From the NCBI GenBank assembly GCA_018816485.1, contig JAHIVL010000033.1, forward strand, positions 1 through 17,552: a stretch of DNA of 17,552 nucleotides. The letters are read 5' to 3'. Positions 6,288 to 13,682 of this stretch are shown here, in pieces. The first letter of the stretch is position 1. The number at the start of each line of letters is the position of its first letter. The position numbers and the translations under genes are program-made. Origin of the DNA: Patescibacteria group bacterium (GTDB taxonomy: Bacteria > Patescibacteriota > Microgenomatia > UBA1400 > PJMF01). Below the pieces are notes generated by a model. It saw only the letters and a list, made by a program, of their open reading frames with translations, was not told where the DNA came from and did no database searches.

Positions 6288-8105
6288 ATGAAAATCAGAA
6301 ATATAGCCATTATTGCTCATGTTGACCACGGAAAGACAACTCTTGTGGATGGAATGCTAAAGCAAACTAAGACTTTTCGTGATAACCAGGCAGAGATGCA
6401 ACAAACAACTATTCTTGACAGCAATGATCAGGAAAGGGAAAGAGGCATTACTATTTTAGCTAAAACTATCTCAGTTATGTATGAAGGTACCAAAATAAAT
6501 ATTATTGATACTCCGGGGCATGCTGATTTTGCAGGAGAAGTCGAACGAGTTATTAATATGGCAGAAGGCGCACTCTTAATTGTTGATGCAGCTGAAGGTC
6601 CATTACCACAAACCAGATTTGTTTTGGAAAAAGCTTTGGAAAATAAATTGAAAATGATGGTTGTGATCAATAAAATTGATCGAAAAGACGCAGAGCCAGA
6701 AAGAGTTAAAGCAGAGATTGATGATTTGTTTTTGCAACTCGCCAATTCTGATGATCAACTAGAATTTCCAGTGCTTTATGCAGTTGCAAGAGATGGAAAA
6801 GTTTGGGAAGAAATGCCATTGTCTTTTGACGAAGAAGGTGATTTAGAGCCATTATTTAAGGAAATACTTGAAACTGTACCAGCGCCTAATGGCCAAGCAG
6901 AAAAACCATTTAAAATGTTTATAACAAATATAGAACATGATAATTATAAGGGTGTTTTTGCAGTTGGTAAAGTTAATCAAGGAACATTGAAGATAAATCA
7001 AGAAATATTAATGCTTGAAGAGAATACCAAAGTTGGATCATTCAGAGTTCAAGGAATTTTTACCAGTGAAGGTTTGAACACAATTCCAGTTGTAGAAAGT
7101 TATCCAGGGGATATTATTTCAATTACTGGTACTTCTCAAGTTAAAATTGGTCAAACTCTTGCCGATCCAGCAGATCCTAAAGGTTTTCCAATGATAACTA
7201 TCACTGAGCCTACCTTGAATATTCAAATTGCTGCAAGTACATCACCAGTTCTTGGCAGAGAAGGTGCATTTTTTACCGTGAGACAAATAGGATCTAGATT
7301 AGAAAGAGAACGTAAAACCAATATCGGTTTAAGAATCGTTCCAAATTCCAATGGTACAGGTTTTATTGTTTCTGGTAGAGGAGAGCTTCATTTGGCTGTG
7401 TTGATTGAAAATATGAGACGCGAAGGTTACGAGTTCGAAGTTGGTAAACCAGAAGTTATTATTAAAGAAATTGACGGTCTTAAAAGCGAACCTAGTGAAG
7501 AATTAATAGTTGAAATTGATGCTGAGTATACAGGTGTAGTAGTTGAAGAATTAGGAAAAAGAAGAGCTCAGATGAAGGATTCTGTTACTAATGAAAAGAA
7601 TGTAACCAAGATGATTTTTGAAATAACCACTAGAAACCTACTTGGTTTTAGAAGTGAAATTTTGACAAAGACCAGAGGAAATGGTTTATTTGCAAGTAGA
7701 TTCTTGGGATATTTTCCAGTTTCAGCTGTAGTTTCAAAAATTAGAAATGGTGTTCTAATTGCTTCTGAGTCAGGAACAACTACTGCTTATGCTCTTGACT
7801 CAATTCAAAATAGAGGTCTCACCTTTATTATTCCAGGAGAGTCTGTTTATGAAGGTCAGATCATTGGATTAAATAAAAAACAAGAAGATATGGAGATGAA
7901 TGTTGCTAAAGGTAAGAAACTTACTAATTTTCGCGCTAACGCTGATTTTGGAGTTCAATTAACTCCACCAACTATTTTGAGTTTAGAGCAATCTTTAGAT
8001 TTCTTAGAAGATGACGAGCTTTTAGAAGTTACTCCTAAATCTCTAAGATTGAGAAAAAGAGTTCTAAATAAACAAGAAAGAAATAAAGCTTCTAGAAAAA
8101 ATTAA
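6288..8105 (+). CDS. typA: Ribosome-associated GTPase TypA/BipA
   Basis: The 605-residue product is a translational GTPase of the EF-G-like TypA/BipA family, acting on the ribosome in subunit assembly and stress adaptation. Visible G-domain motifs are AHVDHGKT (residues 10-17), QERERGITI (switch I, 49-57), DTPGHADF (74-81) and NKID (128-131). Domain II follows, then SGRGELHLAVLIENMRREGY of domain III, the EF-G-like domain V, and the TypA-specific C-terminal region beginning near SGTTTAYALDSIQNRG. Length equals the usual 600-615. The start is set by an EF-G-like N-terminus and a -10 box 8 nt before the ATG. It is convergent with the aminopeptidase gene. No odd residues noticed. Confidence 0.97.
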   Translation: MKIRNIAIIAHVDHGKTTLVDGMLKQTKTFRDNQAEMQQTTILDSNDQERERGITILAKTISVMYEGTKINIIDTPGHADFAGEVERVINMAEGALLIVDAAEGPLPQTRFVLEKALENKLKMMVVINKIDRKDAEPERVKAEIDDLFLQLANSDDQLEFPVLYAVARDGKVWEEMPLSFDEEGDLEPLFKEILETVPAPNGQAEKPFKMFITNIEHDNYKGVFAVGKVNQGTLKINQEILMLEENTKVGSFRVQGIFTSEGLNTIPVVESYPGDIISITGTSQVKIGQTLADPADPKGFPMITITEPTLNIQIAASTSPVLGREGAFFTVRQIGSRLERERKTNIGLRIVPNSNGTGFIVSGRGELHLAVLIENMRREGYEFEVGKPEVIIKEIDGLKSEPSEELIVEIDAEYTGVVVEELGKRRAQMKDSVTNEKNVTKMIFEITTRNLLGFRSEILTKTRGNGLFASRFLGYFPVSAVVSKIRNGVLIASESGTTTAYALDSIQNRGLTFIIPGESVYEGQIIGLNKKQEDMEMNVAKGKKLTNFRANADFGVQLTPPTILSLEQSLDFLEDDELLEVTPKSLRLRKRVLNKQERNKASRKN

Positions 8106-8115
8106 TTTTTTTGCC

Positions 8116-8130
8116 AAAACTCTTAGTTTT
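8116..8130. terminator. Weak hairpin between convergent typA and aminopeptidase genes
   Basis: AAAACT (8116-8121), loop CTT, AGTTTT (8125-8130) form a perfect but AT-rich 6-bp stem in the 24-bp convergent gap. On the minus strand it is followed by GGCAAAAAAATTA rather than U, and on the plus strand by TATAAG. It is the only termination candidate here and is weak. Confidence 0.3.
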
Positions 8131-9341
8131 TATAAGACAAACTGTCCATTTTCATAGATTAGGAGCTTTCTGCCGTTGGTTAAAATAGCAGTAACAGTTC
8201 TGTCGACAGTACTAACGATGTCTGTATGGACTGAAGAGTTATTGTAGCCCATTTTTCTCCATTCATTATTTTTTACCTTAGAAGCATCGCCTTTGTAACA
8301 ATCTTTGTAGGCCATACCAACAGCGATGTGAGTATTTCCAAAAGGACCGCCAATATTTTCGTCATATAGGGTTTCTGCCATCAAATGAGTGATTCTTGAA
8401 AGTCGTTTGTCAGTGAGCGAAAACTCACCAATTTTATTAGCATTTTTGGTTTCAATCATATTTCTAAGAACTTTTTGTCCTTTTTTAGCGACGGCCTCAG
8501 TAACTAAACCATTTTTAAATTCAAGTTCTACACCATTAATAATATTTCCGTATCTGTAAAGAGGTTGATTAAATTTCATCCAGCCATTTGTTCCTCTCCA
8601 ATCAGGAGAAGTAAAATGCTCAAAACTTGGAATGTTAGCACCGCCTCCACTCCTCCAGGCTCTATTTGCCCCTAATTTAACTGTTAAATCGGCATCTGGT
8701 CCTACTATGTGTAGCGTTTCAATTTCAAGTTTATTTAATTTGATATTAATATCTTTTTGCATTTGAGTTAGCAGTCGCCATTCTTCAACTGGATTTTGTT
8801 TGTCTAAAAAACAGGCATTTATTATTTGTTCCCAATATTCTTTAAGAGTGAGTCCGACCTTATCAGCTTTTGCCTGAGTACCATACAGTCCTACAGTCCA
8901 AGTAAATTTATTATTTCTTTCTTTTTCAAACTGCCATTCCCTATATGGATATCTAGCAAGTTGAGCCTTCATGATCTTTTTTGAATCAATATTGATTAAT
9001 TCTTCTAGATCAGTCTCAGCTATTACGGAGATCACATGATCAAGAAGATTCGATTTTGCTTTAAAATATTTTTTAGGAAAATGGATAAGCTGTTCGTCAG
9101 ATGCTAACTCGAAAAAATCTTTTGTAAAATTGCCAGTTGGTATTAGTCTCATAATTGGATGGCCACCAGACTTAAGTACTGCAATTTGTAGCTCTTTCGC
9201 GAGTGGTTTCGCAACATCGGGAACGTTAATTTCAACAACTTCTCCCTTTTTAATCCCAGTTCCAGAATTCAATGCAAAGTTCACCAGAACATTGGCGTAT
9301 CGTTCTAGGATTATCTGTGTTGGCTTATATAAGTTTTTCAT
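8130..9341 (-). CDS. M29-family metallo-aminopeptidase (AmpS/PepS-like)
   Basis: The 403-residue cytosolic exopeptidase belongs to the thermophilic aminopeptidase family M29, which removes N-terminal residues using a two-metal site. Family landmarks are HFTSPDWRGTNGWMKF, GVELEFKNG, the ligand glutamate in GEFSL (E306), ETLYDENIGG, HIAVGMAY (H338, Y345) and VHTDIV (H372, D374); these correspond to the metal-binding and catalytic Glu/His/Tyr/His/Asp set. Length is typical (about 400-415). The ATG at 9341 overlaps the rdgB TAA by one base (TAATG), with AAGG 8 nt upstream as a Shine-Dalgarno, so it is translationally coupled and last in the long minus-strand gene series. Likely role is peptide recycling. 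Confidence 0.9.
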   Translation of the reverse strand: MKNLYKPTQIILERYANVLVNFALNSGTGIKKGEVVEINVPDVAKPLAKELQIAVLKSGGHPIMRLIPTGNFTKDFFELASDEQLIHFPKKYFKAKSNLLDHVISVIAETDLEELINIDSKKIMKAQLARYPYREWQFEKERNNKFTWTVGLYGTQAKADKVGLTLKEYWEQIINACFLDKQNPVEEWRLLTQMQKDINIKLNKLEIETLHIVGPDADLTVKLGANRAWRSGGGANIPSFEHFTSPDWRGTNGWMKFNQPLYRYGNIINGVELEFKNGLVTEAVAKKGQKVLRNMIETKNANKIGEFSLTDKRLSRITHLMAETLYDENIGGPFGNTHIAVGMAYKDCYKGDASKVKNNEWRKMGYNNSSVHTDIVSTVDRTVTAILTNGRKLLIYENGQFVL

Positions 9342-9946
9342 TATTTTTTCCTTAATAATACTTCAATTAATGACCTAATTTTTTTATATGCTCTAGCTCG
9401 ATGTGACATTTGGTTTTTGAGTCTATCTCCAAGTTGAGCAAACGTTTTCTCATATCCTTCTGGGATGAAGATTCTATCATAATCAAAGCCGGCACTTCCG
9501 ATTATTTCTTTTCCAATGAATCCCGCTTGAATTTCCTCAAAAGTTTCATATTCTTTGGATTTTGGATCATAGTAACAGACTGCGGTTAAATACCTGGCCG
9601 ATCTTTCTTCTGGTAGTTGCTTGTTTTTTAATCTTTTTAGAACCTCAAAATTTCTTTCGTCTGATGTTCCGTTAAACCACCTATTGCTGTGTATCCCAGG
9701 AAGACCATCCATACCATCGATAATAATTCCTGAGTCGTCCGCAATACATGGTAAGTTAACTATGCTGGAATAGATCCTAGCTTTTAAAATTGCGTTAGCA
9801 ATAAAAGTTTTGCCAGTTTCTTTAGCGTCAAAATCTTTTAGTTCTGGGAAATCACTTGGAAAAACTAACTCAACATCGAGAGTTTTAAATAGCTCTTTTG
9901 CTTCATTTTGTTTACCCTTGTTTTGTGAGGCAAACAATATTTTCAT
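9341..9946 (-). CDS. rdgB: dITP/XTP pyrophosphatase (RdgB/HAM1 family)
   Basis: The 201-residue product hydrolyses non-canonical purine triphosphates (dITP, XTP) to monophosphates, cleaning the nucleotide pool. Motifs are FASQNKGKQNEA (residues 5-16, nucleotide binding), ADDSG (69-73, D71 being the usual catalytic base), LPGIHSNRW, GFDYDRIFIP (153-162), KTFAQL and the terminal SHRARA (181-186). The longer frame starting at 9994 would overlap ybaB; the ATG at 9946 gives the family's normal length and its MKILFAS start. No Shine-Dalgarno is visible. The gene lies 25 nt after ybaB and overlaps the aminopeptidase start by one base. Activity is expected to be normal. Confidence 0.95.
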   Translation of the reverse strand: MKILFASQNKGKQNEAKELFKTLDVELVFPSDFPELKDFDAKETGKTFIANAILKARIYSSIVNLPCIADDSGIIIDGMDGLPGIHSNRWFNGTSDERNFEVLKRLKNKQLPEERSARYLTAVCYYDPKSKEYETFEEIQAGFIGKEIIGSAGFDYDRIFIPEGYEKTFAQLGDRLKNQMSHRARAYKKIRSLIEVLLRKK

Positions 9947-9971
9947 GTAACTGTGATCAAAGATTTCAAAA

Positions 9972-10253
9972 TTATTTTCCTCCGAGCATTCCACCTAAAC
10001 CACCAGTCATGGATTGAAGTTTCTTAGCAGCCAATTCTTGAGATTTTTTAATTGCTTTGTTAAGAATTTCAATTGCTTCTGGACTTGAAATTCCTTGAAC
10101 TGAAAATTGCTTAATTTTTTGATCTCCTGAAATAACAACTAGGATATCACCTTCTTCAATTCTAATTTCTTCTGATTGAAGTTGTTTTTGCATTACCTGA
10201 GCTTGTTTTCTCAATTTATTAAGATCTCCTAATGCACTTAATGGATTTGCCAT
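9972..10253 (-). CDS. ybaB: YbaB/EbfC nucleoid-associated protein
   Basis: The 93-residue protein matches the YbaB/EbfC DNA-binding family: an N-terminal amphipathic helix with LNKLRKQAQVMQKQLQ, a central beta sheet with a VVISGDQKI core and a second helix IEILNKAIKKSQELAAKKLQ. It ends in the Met/Gly-rich tail MTGGLGGMLGG common in the family. It forms dimers that bind DNA and influence nucleoid structure. dnaX-ybaB is a classic bacterial pair, and here ybaB follows the dnaX C-terminal reading frame by 96 bp. An AAAGG (10259-10263) lies 5 nt before the ATG, so this internal operon gene uses a Shine-Dalgarno, unlike the promoter-proximal genes. Confidence 0.95.
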   Translation of the reverse strand: MANPLSALGDLNKLRKQAQVMQKQLQSEEIRIEEGDILVVISGDQKIKQFSVQGISSPEAIEILNKAIKKSQELAAKKLQSMTGGLGGMLGGK

Positions 10254-10258
10254 ACATA

Positions 10259-10263
10259 CCTTT
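10259..10263 (-). promoter_or_regulatory. Shine-Dalgarno site of ybaB
   Basis: AAAGG on the minus strand, 5 nt before the ybaB ATG. Notable because most genes in this window show no ribosome binding site. Confidence 0.5.
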
Positions 10264-10349
10264 CAGATTTTTAATTGTGTTCATTAATACCATCAGATTC
10301 TACTACACCTTCGCTTCGTAAGCTACAGATGAATTAAATCAAAAAACAT

Positions 10350-10817
10350 TTACATCAGTGCTTGAGATGCTAGTTGGGCCAATGAATCATTGTTATCAAT
10401 TTCAACTAGTTCTGCCTTAGCAGGAGTTTGAGTTAGAATAAAATCAAGTTTTAAGTATCCGTCAGCAATGTTTTTTACAAATTCTTGGATTAAGGTATTG
10501 AATTTTGGTTGAGCCAGTTGTTCTTGGTGAAATTTATAAAACACACCAATAGTTGCCTCACCAATTTTTCCCGATATTGGGTTTGCAGATCTTAAAAGTG
10601 ACGCGATTGTAGAGTTATCTTTTGCTACTAAATCAACAAAATTATTCCACTTCTCGCAAAGCTTATTTCCATCGCCATCTAACTCGAGAGAAGAAGTAAC
10701 TTCAGTTGCTCTTTGATTTGATATAGGGTTGTCGTTTTCGGAATTAGAGCTAAAATTGGCAACAGTGATTGAGTCAGTTGCAGGAGTAGTAAGATTATTA
10801 ACCTCTAAATTTTTGGG
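10350..10817 (-). CDS. dnaX: DnaX tau-type C-terminal extension in the shifted frame
   Basis: This frame is open from the A10 run of dnaX (CCC codon at 10817-10815) to TAA at 10350-10352, about 155 codons, but lies +1 relative to the dnaX N-terminal frame. It begins with a Ser/Thr/Asn-rich linker (NNLTTPATDSITVANFSSNS). The folded domain with WNNFVDLVAKDNSTIASLLR and VFYKFHQEQLAQPKF follows; this is the W..F...V...N.S...LL......G...I.F.YKFH.EQL pattern of the C-terminal domain of bacterial DNA polymerase III tau/gamma subunits. It has no sensible start of its own: GTG 10544 would begin inside the domain. I infer it is made only when one A is lost, or two are gained, in the run, giving a 528-residue tau-like protein. 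A sequencing indel is the alternative. Confidence 0.8.
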   Translation of the reverse strand, partial: PKNLEVNNLTTPATDSITVANFSSNSENDNPISNQRATEVTSSLELDGDGNKLCEKWNNFVDLVAKDNSTIASLLRSANPISGKIGEATIGVFYKFHQEQLAQPKFNTLIQEFVKNIADGYLKLDFILTQTPAKAELVEIDNNDSLAQLASQALM

Positions 10818-11937
10818 ATTTTTTTTTTACTCGTTGTTTTGTTGATCTATCAATCAACTCCAATATCTTTAATTCTAGGGTAAGATGAGGAATTGGGCTA
10901 GGAGTTGATAAGAAATCATTGCTTAATTCGGTTAATAAAAATTGTGAAATTTTTTGATTGACGATTGGTCTACCTTCTTTAACATTTAAGTTTTGAAGCA
11001 GACTAGTGTGCAGGGTTTCTAAGAGTGATTTGTGAAAAAATTTTTGTTCAATATTTTTATTTCTGAGGTTTTCAAATATTTCTACGACTTTAACTTCATT
11101 TTTATCAAGTAAGTTATCAATTAGGTTGGTAATTTCTCCATCTATTGAAGAAGAAGAATAAACCCCGACTTCTTTGGCAGTTACTTTTCCTGCTTGGGCT
11201 GTCATTTCTAGTAATTTGATTGCGTCTCTAAAACTTCCATCAGCTCTTTGAACTATCATCTCTAGAGCGTCGTCTTCGAATTTTATTTTTTCATTAATCA
11301 AGATTTTTTTGAGAGTGTTAATTAGTTCGTTTTTTGTAGCTTTATGAAACTCCACCGTCTGGCATCTAGAAACTATTGTTGGTGGAATTTTATGAATCTC
11401 TGTAGTGGCAAGTATAAATATTGTATGCTGCGGAGGTTCCTCCAAAAGTTTGAGCAAAGCATTGAACGCTTCTGTAGTGAGCATGTGAGCTTCGTCAAGG
11501 ATAAAAACGGACATTTTACCTGTTTGAGGAGGTAGAAATGCTTTAGACTTAAGTTGTCTAATATCATCAATACCACGGTTGCTAGCGGCATCCATTTCTT
11601 GAACAACAAAAGAAGTGCCTTCAAATATTTTTCTAGAGAAATCAGTGTCATCGTCAGGTTCAACTAATTTTTGAGTATCGTCCTTAATTTTGGCAACATC
11701 TTTTTTGGAACTTTTTCCAAAATAAGCCAAGTCAACCTGATTAGAATTTTTTGGATCATTAACAATCGCACCAATAATTCTTGAAGAAGAAGTCTTTCCA
11801 GTTCCTTTTGGACCAGTAAACAAGAGTGACTGAGGGAATTTACCAGCATCCATCATCCTTTGAAGTTGAGTTCTTACAGAATCTAAATGCAGATCTTCAA
11901 TTTTAGTCGGTCGATATTTTCTGTTCCAGTTAATCAT
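10798..11937 (-). CDS. dnaX: DNA polymerase III subunit gamma/tau, AAA+ clamp-loader part (short form)
   Basis: The 379 codons encode the clamp-loader ATPase that assembles the sliding clamp at replication forks. Landmarks: WNRKYRPT at the start, Walker A GPKGTGKT (42-49), MDAASNRGIDDIRQL, Walker B FILDEAHML (145-153), sensor-1 ATTEIHKIPPTI and SRC arginine finger (190-192), then the lid and collar helices. The usual four zinc-binding cysteines between Walker A and DAASNRG are all missing; the region is KNSNQVDLAYFGKSSKK. I choose the ATG at 11937 over 11949 because MINWNRKYRP is the normal start; it overlaps the ybeY stop by 8 nt. The genomic frame ends at TAA 10798, six codons after an A10 run, giving a gamma-like protein. 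Confidence 0.95.
   Translation of the reverse strand: MINWNRKYRPTKIEDLHLDSVRTQLQRMMDAGKFPQSLLFTGPKGTGKTSSSRIIGAIVNDPKNSNQVDLAYFGKSSKKDVAKIKDDTQKLVEPDDDTDFSRKIFEGTSFVVQEMDAASNRGIDDIRQLKSKAFLPPQTGKMSVFILDEAHMLTTEAFNALLKLLEEPPQHTIFILATTEIHKIPPTIVSRCQTVEFHKATKNELINTLKKILINEKIKFEDDALEMIVQRADGSFRDAIKLLEMTAQAGKVTAKEVGVYSSSSIDGEITNLIDNLLDKNEVKVVEIFENLRNKNIEQKFFHKSLLETLHTSLLQNLNVKEGRPIVNQKISQFLLTELSNDFLSTPSPIPHLTLELKILELIDRSTKQRVKKKSQKFRG
10819..10828 (-). other. A10 slippage site within dnaX
   Basis: Ten consecutive A on the sense (minus) strand follow codon 370 (the GT of GTA). With 10 A the frame ends six codons later at TAA (10798-10800); with 11 it ends at TAG (10805-10807); with 9 or 12 it runs on to 10350 through the tau-like domain. 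Two of three frames therefore give gamma-sized proteins and one gives tau. Such homopolymers cause RNA-polymerase slippage in Thermus thermophilus dnaX. Confidence 0.7.
10841..10858 (-). repeat. Small RNA hairpin just upstream of the dnaX A10 run
   Basis: On the sense strand GTTGAT, loop TGATAG, ATCAAC form a perfect 6-bp stem ending 12 nt before the A10 run. It may help slippage or pausing, or may be chance in coding sequence. Confidence 0.3.
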
Positions 11938-12319
11938 GGTGATACCCAAGTAAGTGCATTATGCCATGCTCTAAATAAAAACAAAGTTGATTATCAACTA
12001 ATTTCCCGTAACGTTTTGCGTTTGATACTGCCTCAGGAAAACTAATAACTACATCGCCTAGATGAGGAGGAATTCCTACCGGTAATGGAAAATCATAAAG
12101 ATCATTTTTCTCATGTTGTGGGAAAGATAAAACATCTGTTTCTCCAGAGTGTTTGAGCTCAGATTCATTTAATTGTTTGATTTTTCTTTTTCCAACAATA
12201 GAGATATCGATTTGGGCGTGATCAATATTTTTTTCTTTTAACACTAATCTAGCAGTTTCTCTCAATTTTTTGCGATTGATAGGAAAACGTGAGCCGACAT
12301 GTAGGTTGATAATAAGCAT
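11930..12319 (-). CDS. ybeY: Endoribonuclease YbeY (rRNA maturation factor), short C-terminus
   Basis: The 129-residue protein is the metal-dependent endoribonuclease YbeY, involved in 16S rRNA 3'-end maturation and ribosome quality control. Family features are the GETDVLSFPQ segment, PPHLGDVVISFPEA, and the zinc motif HGIMHLLGYHH with H118, H122 and H128 as ligands. The stop codon comes one residue after the third histidine, while most YbeY proteins carry 15-25 more residues; the missing tail coincides with the 8-nt overlap with the dnaX start. I take ATG 12319 (MLIINLHVG); the longer frame from 12349 adds ten unconvincing residues. No Shine-Dalgarno is seen. It sits in the minus-strand housekeeping series, next to dnaX. 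Confidence 0.93.
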   Translation of the reverse strand: MLIINLHVGSRFPINRKKLRETARLVLKEKNIDHAQIDISIVGKRKIKQLNESELKHSGETDVLSFPQHEKNDLYDFPLPVGIPPHLGDVVISFPEAVSNAKRYGKLVDNQLCFYLEHGIMHLLGYHHD

Positions 12320-12372
12320 ACTAATACAAGATACTACAATGAGAGACAAAATTGAATATGAAAATGAAGGGA

Positions 12373-12720
12373 CTAGCTTTCGACAATGAACTTTTTAGCA
12401 GAAAGCAGTGATCTCTCAATACTTTCGAGAATGTTTTGTTGGCTGTCAGGAAATTTATCAATTAGGAAATCCAAAATTTTAGGATTGTGATAATCATCCT
12501 GGCATAATCTTAAAAATTGCTTTTTATCCTCTTGATTCTCGAAGTTATCAAGCAGAGTACTTGCAATTGCTATATTCATGATAGAGATTAAAATTTTTGT
12601 CGCATCATCGGCATATTTATTTTCAAAAATAGCTAGAAATTCATTAATTTTATCCAAGGGTAATAAGGATTTATAATAAACTTGTTTTAGATAATCTACA
12701 TTTATTAAGTTGTTATTCAT
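12373..12720 (-). CDS. Hypothetical protein, helical (115 aa)
   Basis: Start taken at ATG 12720, 7 nt after the TAG of the preceding gene (12728-12730); the frame is open upstream to 12795, but that would overlap the preceding gene by 68 nt. The product looks all-helical, acidic and soluble (LKQVYYKSLLPLDKINEFLA, then ISIMNIAIASTLLDNFE and a KFPDSQQNILESIERSLL end). No membrane span or signal peptide, and no motif I recognise. The close spacing and lack of a Shine-Dalgarno suggest translational coupling with the 301-residue protein upstream, so the two may work together. Function unknown. Confidence 0.65.
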   Translation of the reverse strand: MNNNLINVDYLKQVYYKSLLPLDKINEFLAIFENKYADDATKILISIMNIAIASTLLDNFENQEDKKQFLRLCQDDYHNPKILDFLIDKFPDSQQNILESIERSLLSAKKFIVES

Positions 12721-12727
12721 ATTTAGT

Positions 12728-13633
12728 CTATCGATCTTCTTTAAATAATTTATCAAAATAAATTGGTCCAAGTGGTACTTCGTTTTTAGGATCATCTACA
12801 AACATTAATAAAACTTTTCCTTTAGATTTTGGACTCCAAATTCTACCTTTAATGATAATTTCAGGAGAAGCTCCAAATTGTTGTTGGAATTGGTTTTTGC
12901 GATCAATATTACCAACAACGCCAACCACTGCAATTCTTTCAGCAGGATTAATTACTACCATTTTTCTAAATTTGTACCATGATTTTAGATCTTTATAATT
13001 AATGTTCCAATCTTGAAGTTGATAAAGTTGAAGACTAAAATAATATTTTTCAAAATCCTCAGCTTCTTGGGTAATATCACCATGATTTACAAACCATCCA
13101 AAAGCACTTCTAGATTTATCAAGGCCCGCTTCCAATAAATTTATATGGTTCGTTAATTTGTCATTTGGAGATCTTTTTAAATGAGCTTCGCTACTCATTA
13201 TACCGGTTGAATGATTGAGTCTGTGTTCATCTAGCTCGGCAACTATGTCAAAACCAAGAAGATCACTAAGCTGTTGTTCTAAGTAAAGCTCGGATTGATT
13301 TTCTAACTGTCCAGCTGGAAGTGAAAGTAAATTATTTAGTTTTTCAAAAATTGAGTTAAATTCTTCTGCTGAAATTTTAGATTCTAACTGTTTTTCTCCA
13401 GAATTATTCTGATTAAATTCTTCGATAACTTTACTTTCGACAGAGCTATTAGATATGAGTGTCTGATTTTTTTCTACTAGATCAAACTGTCCAAGATTTT
13501 CGATTCTTAAATTTCTGTCTTGAAGCCAGTTTAATATTTCTTCATTGTCCCGATAAAAATTAGTTTTAGATTTCTCCAAAAATAATTTCAATTTGCGTAC
13601 TTGTTCAGATGGTTGTTGTGTTTGGGCAGACAT
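12728..13633 (-). CDS. Hypothetical protein with conserved-looking C-terminal module (301 aa)
   Basis: ATG at 13633 is chosen over the TTG at 13636. Residues 1-110 are a charged, Gln/Ser/Asn-rich helical region of low complexity. The middle has ELDEHRLNHSTGIMSSEAH and GWFVNHGD with several histidines. The last 80 residues look like a compact beta domain: RKMVVINPAERIAVVGVVGN, FGASPEIII, then VLLMFVDDPKNEVPLGPIYF. I have seen closely similar RKM.V.NP...(A/V)VV / G.SPE / FVDDP...PLGP stretches in CPR hypothetical proteins but know no function. No signal peptide or membrane segment. It is followed by the 115-aa gene after 7 nt and lies 46 nt after gltX. Confidence 0.7.
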   Translation of the reverse strand: MSAQTQQPSEQVRKLKLFLEKSKTNFYRDNEEILNWLQDRNLRIENLGQFDLVEKNQTLISNSSVESKVIEEFNQNNSGEKQLESKISAEEFNSIFEKLNNLLSLPAGQLENQSELYLEQQLSDLLGFDIVAELDEHRLNHSTGIMSSEAHLKRSPNDKLTNHINLLEAGLDKSRSAFGWFVNHGDITQEAEDFEKYYFSLQLYQLQDWNINYKDLKSWYKFRKMVVINPAERIAVVGVVGNIDRKNQFQQQFGASPEIIIKGRIWSPKSKGKVLLMFVDDPKNEVPLGPIYFDKLFKEDR

Positions 13634-13642
13634 CAATATTGT

Positions 13643-13666
13643 ATTCTACATTAGAAGTGCAACCCA
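13643..13666 (-). promoter_or_regulatory. Candidate promoter of the 301-aa hypothetical gene
   Basis: On the minus strand TAGAAT (13643-13648) ends 9 nt before the ATG at 13633; an overlapping TACAAT (13638-13643) ends 4 nt before it. TTGAGT lies 18 nt upstream of TAGAAT. Two overlapping hexamers make the exact start unclear, but any leader would be only a few bases. Confidence 0.4.
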
Positions 13667-13682
13667 ACTCAACTACAGGAGC

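Noticed and set aside
6165..6329. N-terminal extension of glgP across the typA start
   Set aside because: It would overlap typA and its promoter, has no similarity to phosphorylase N-termini, and a better start with its own promoter exists at 6164.
10350..10544. Stand-alone 64-aa gene starting at GTG 10544
   Set aside because: The same frame is open upstream to the dnaX A10 run, and the start falls inside the tau C-terminal domain, so it is part of dnaX.
10805..10828. E. coli-type -1 ribosomal frameshift in dnaX
   Set aside because: The -1 frame meets TAG after four codons; the long frame needs +1 (or -2), so a homopolymer slip fits better.
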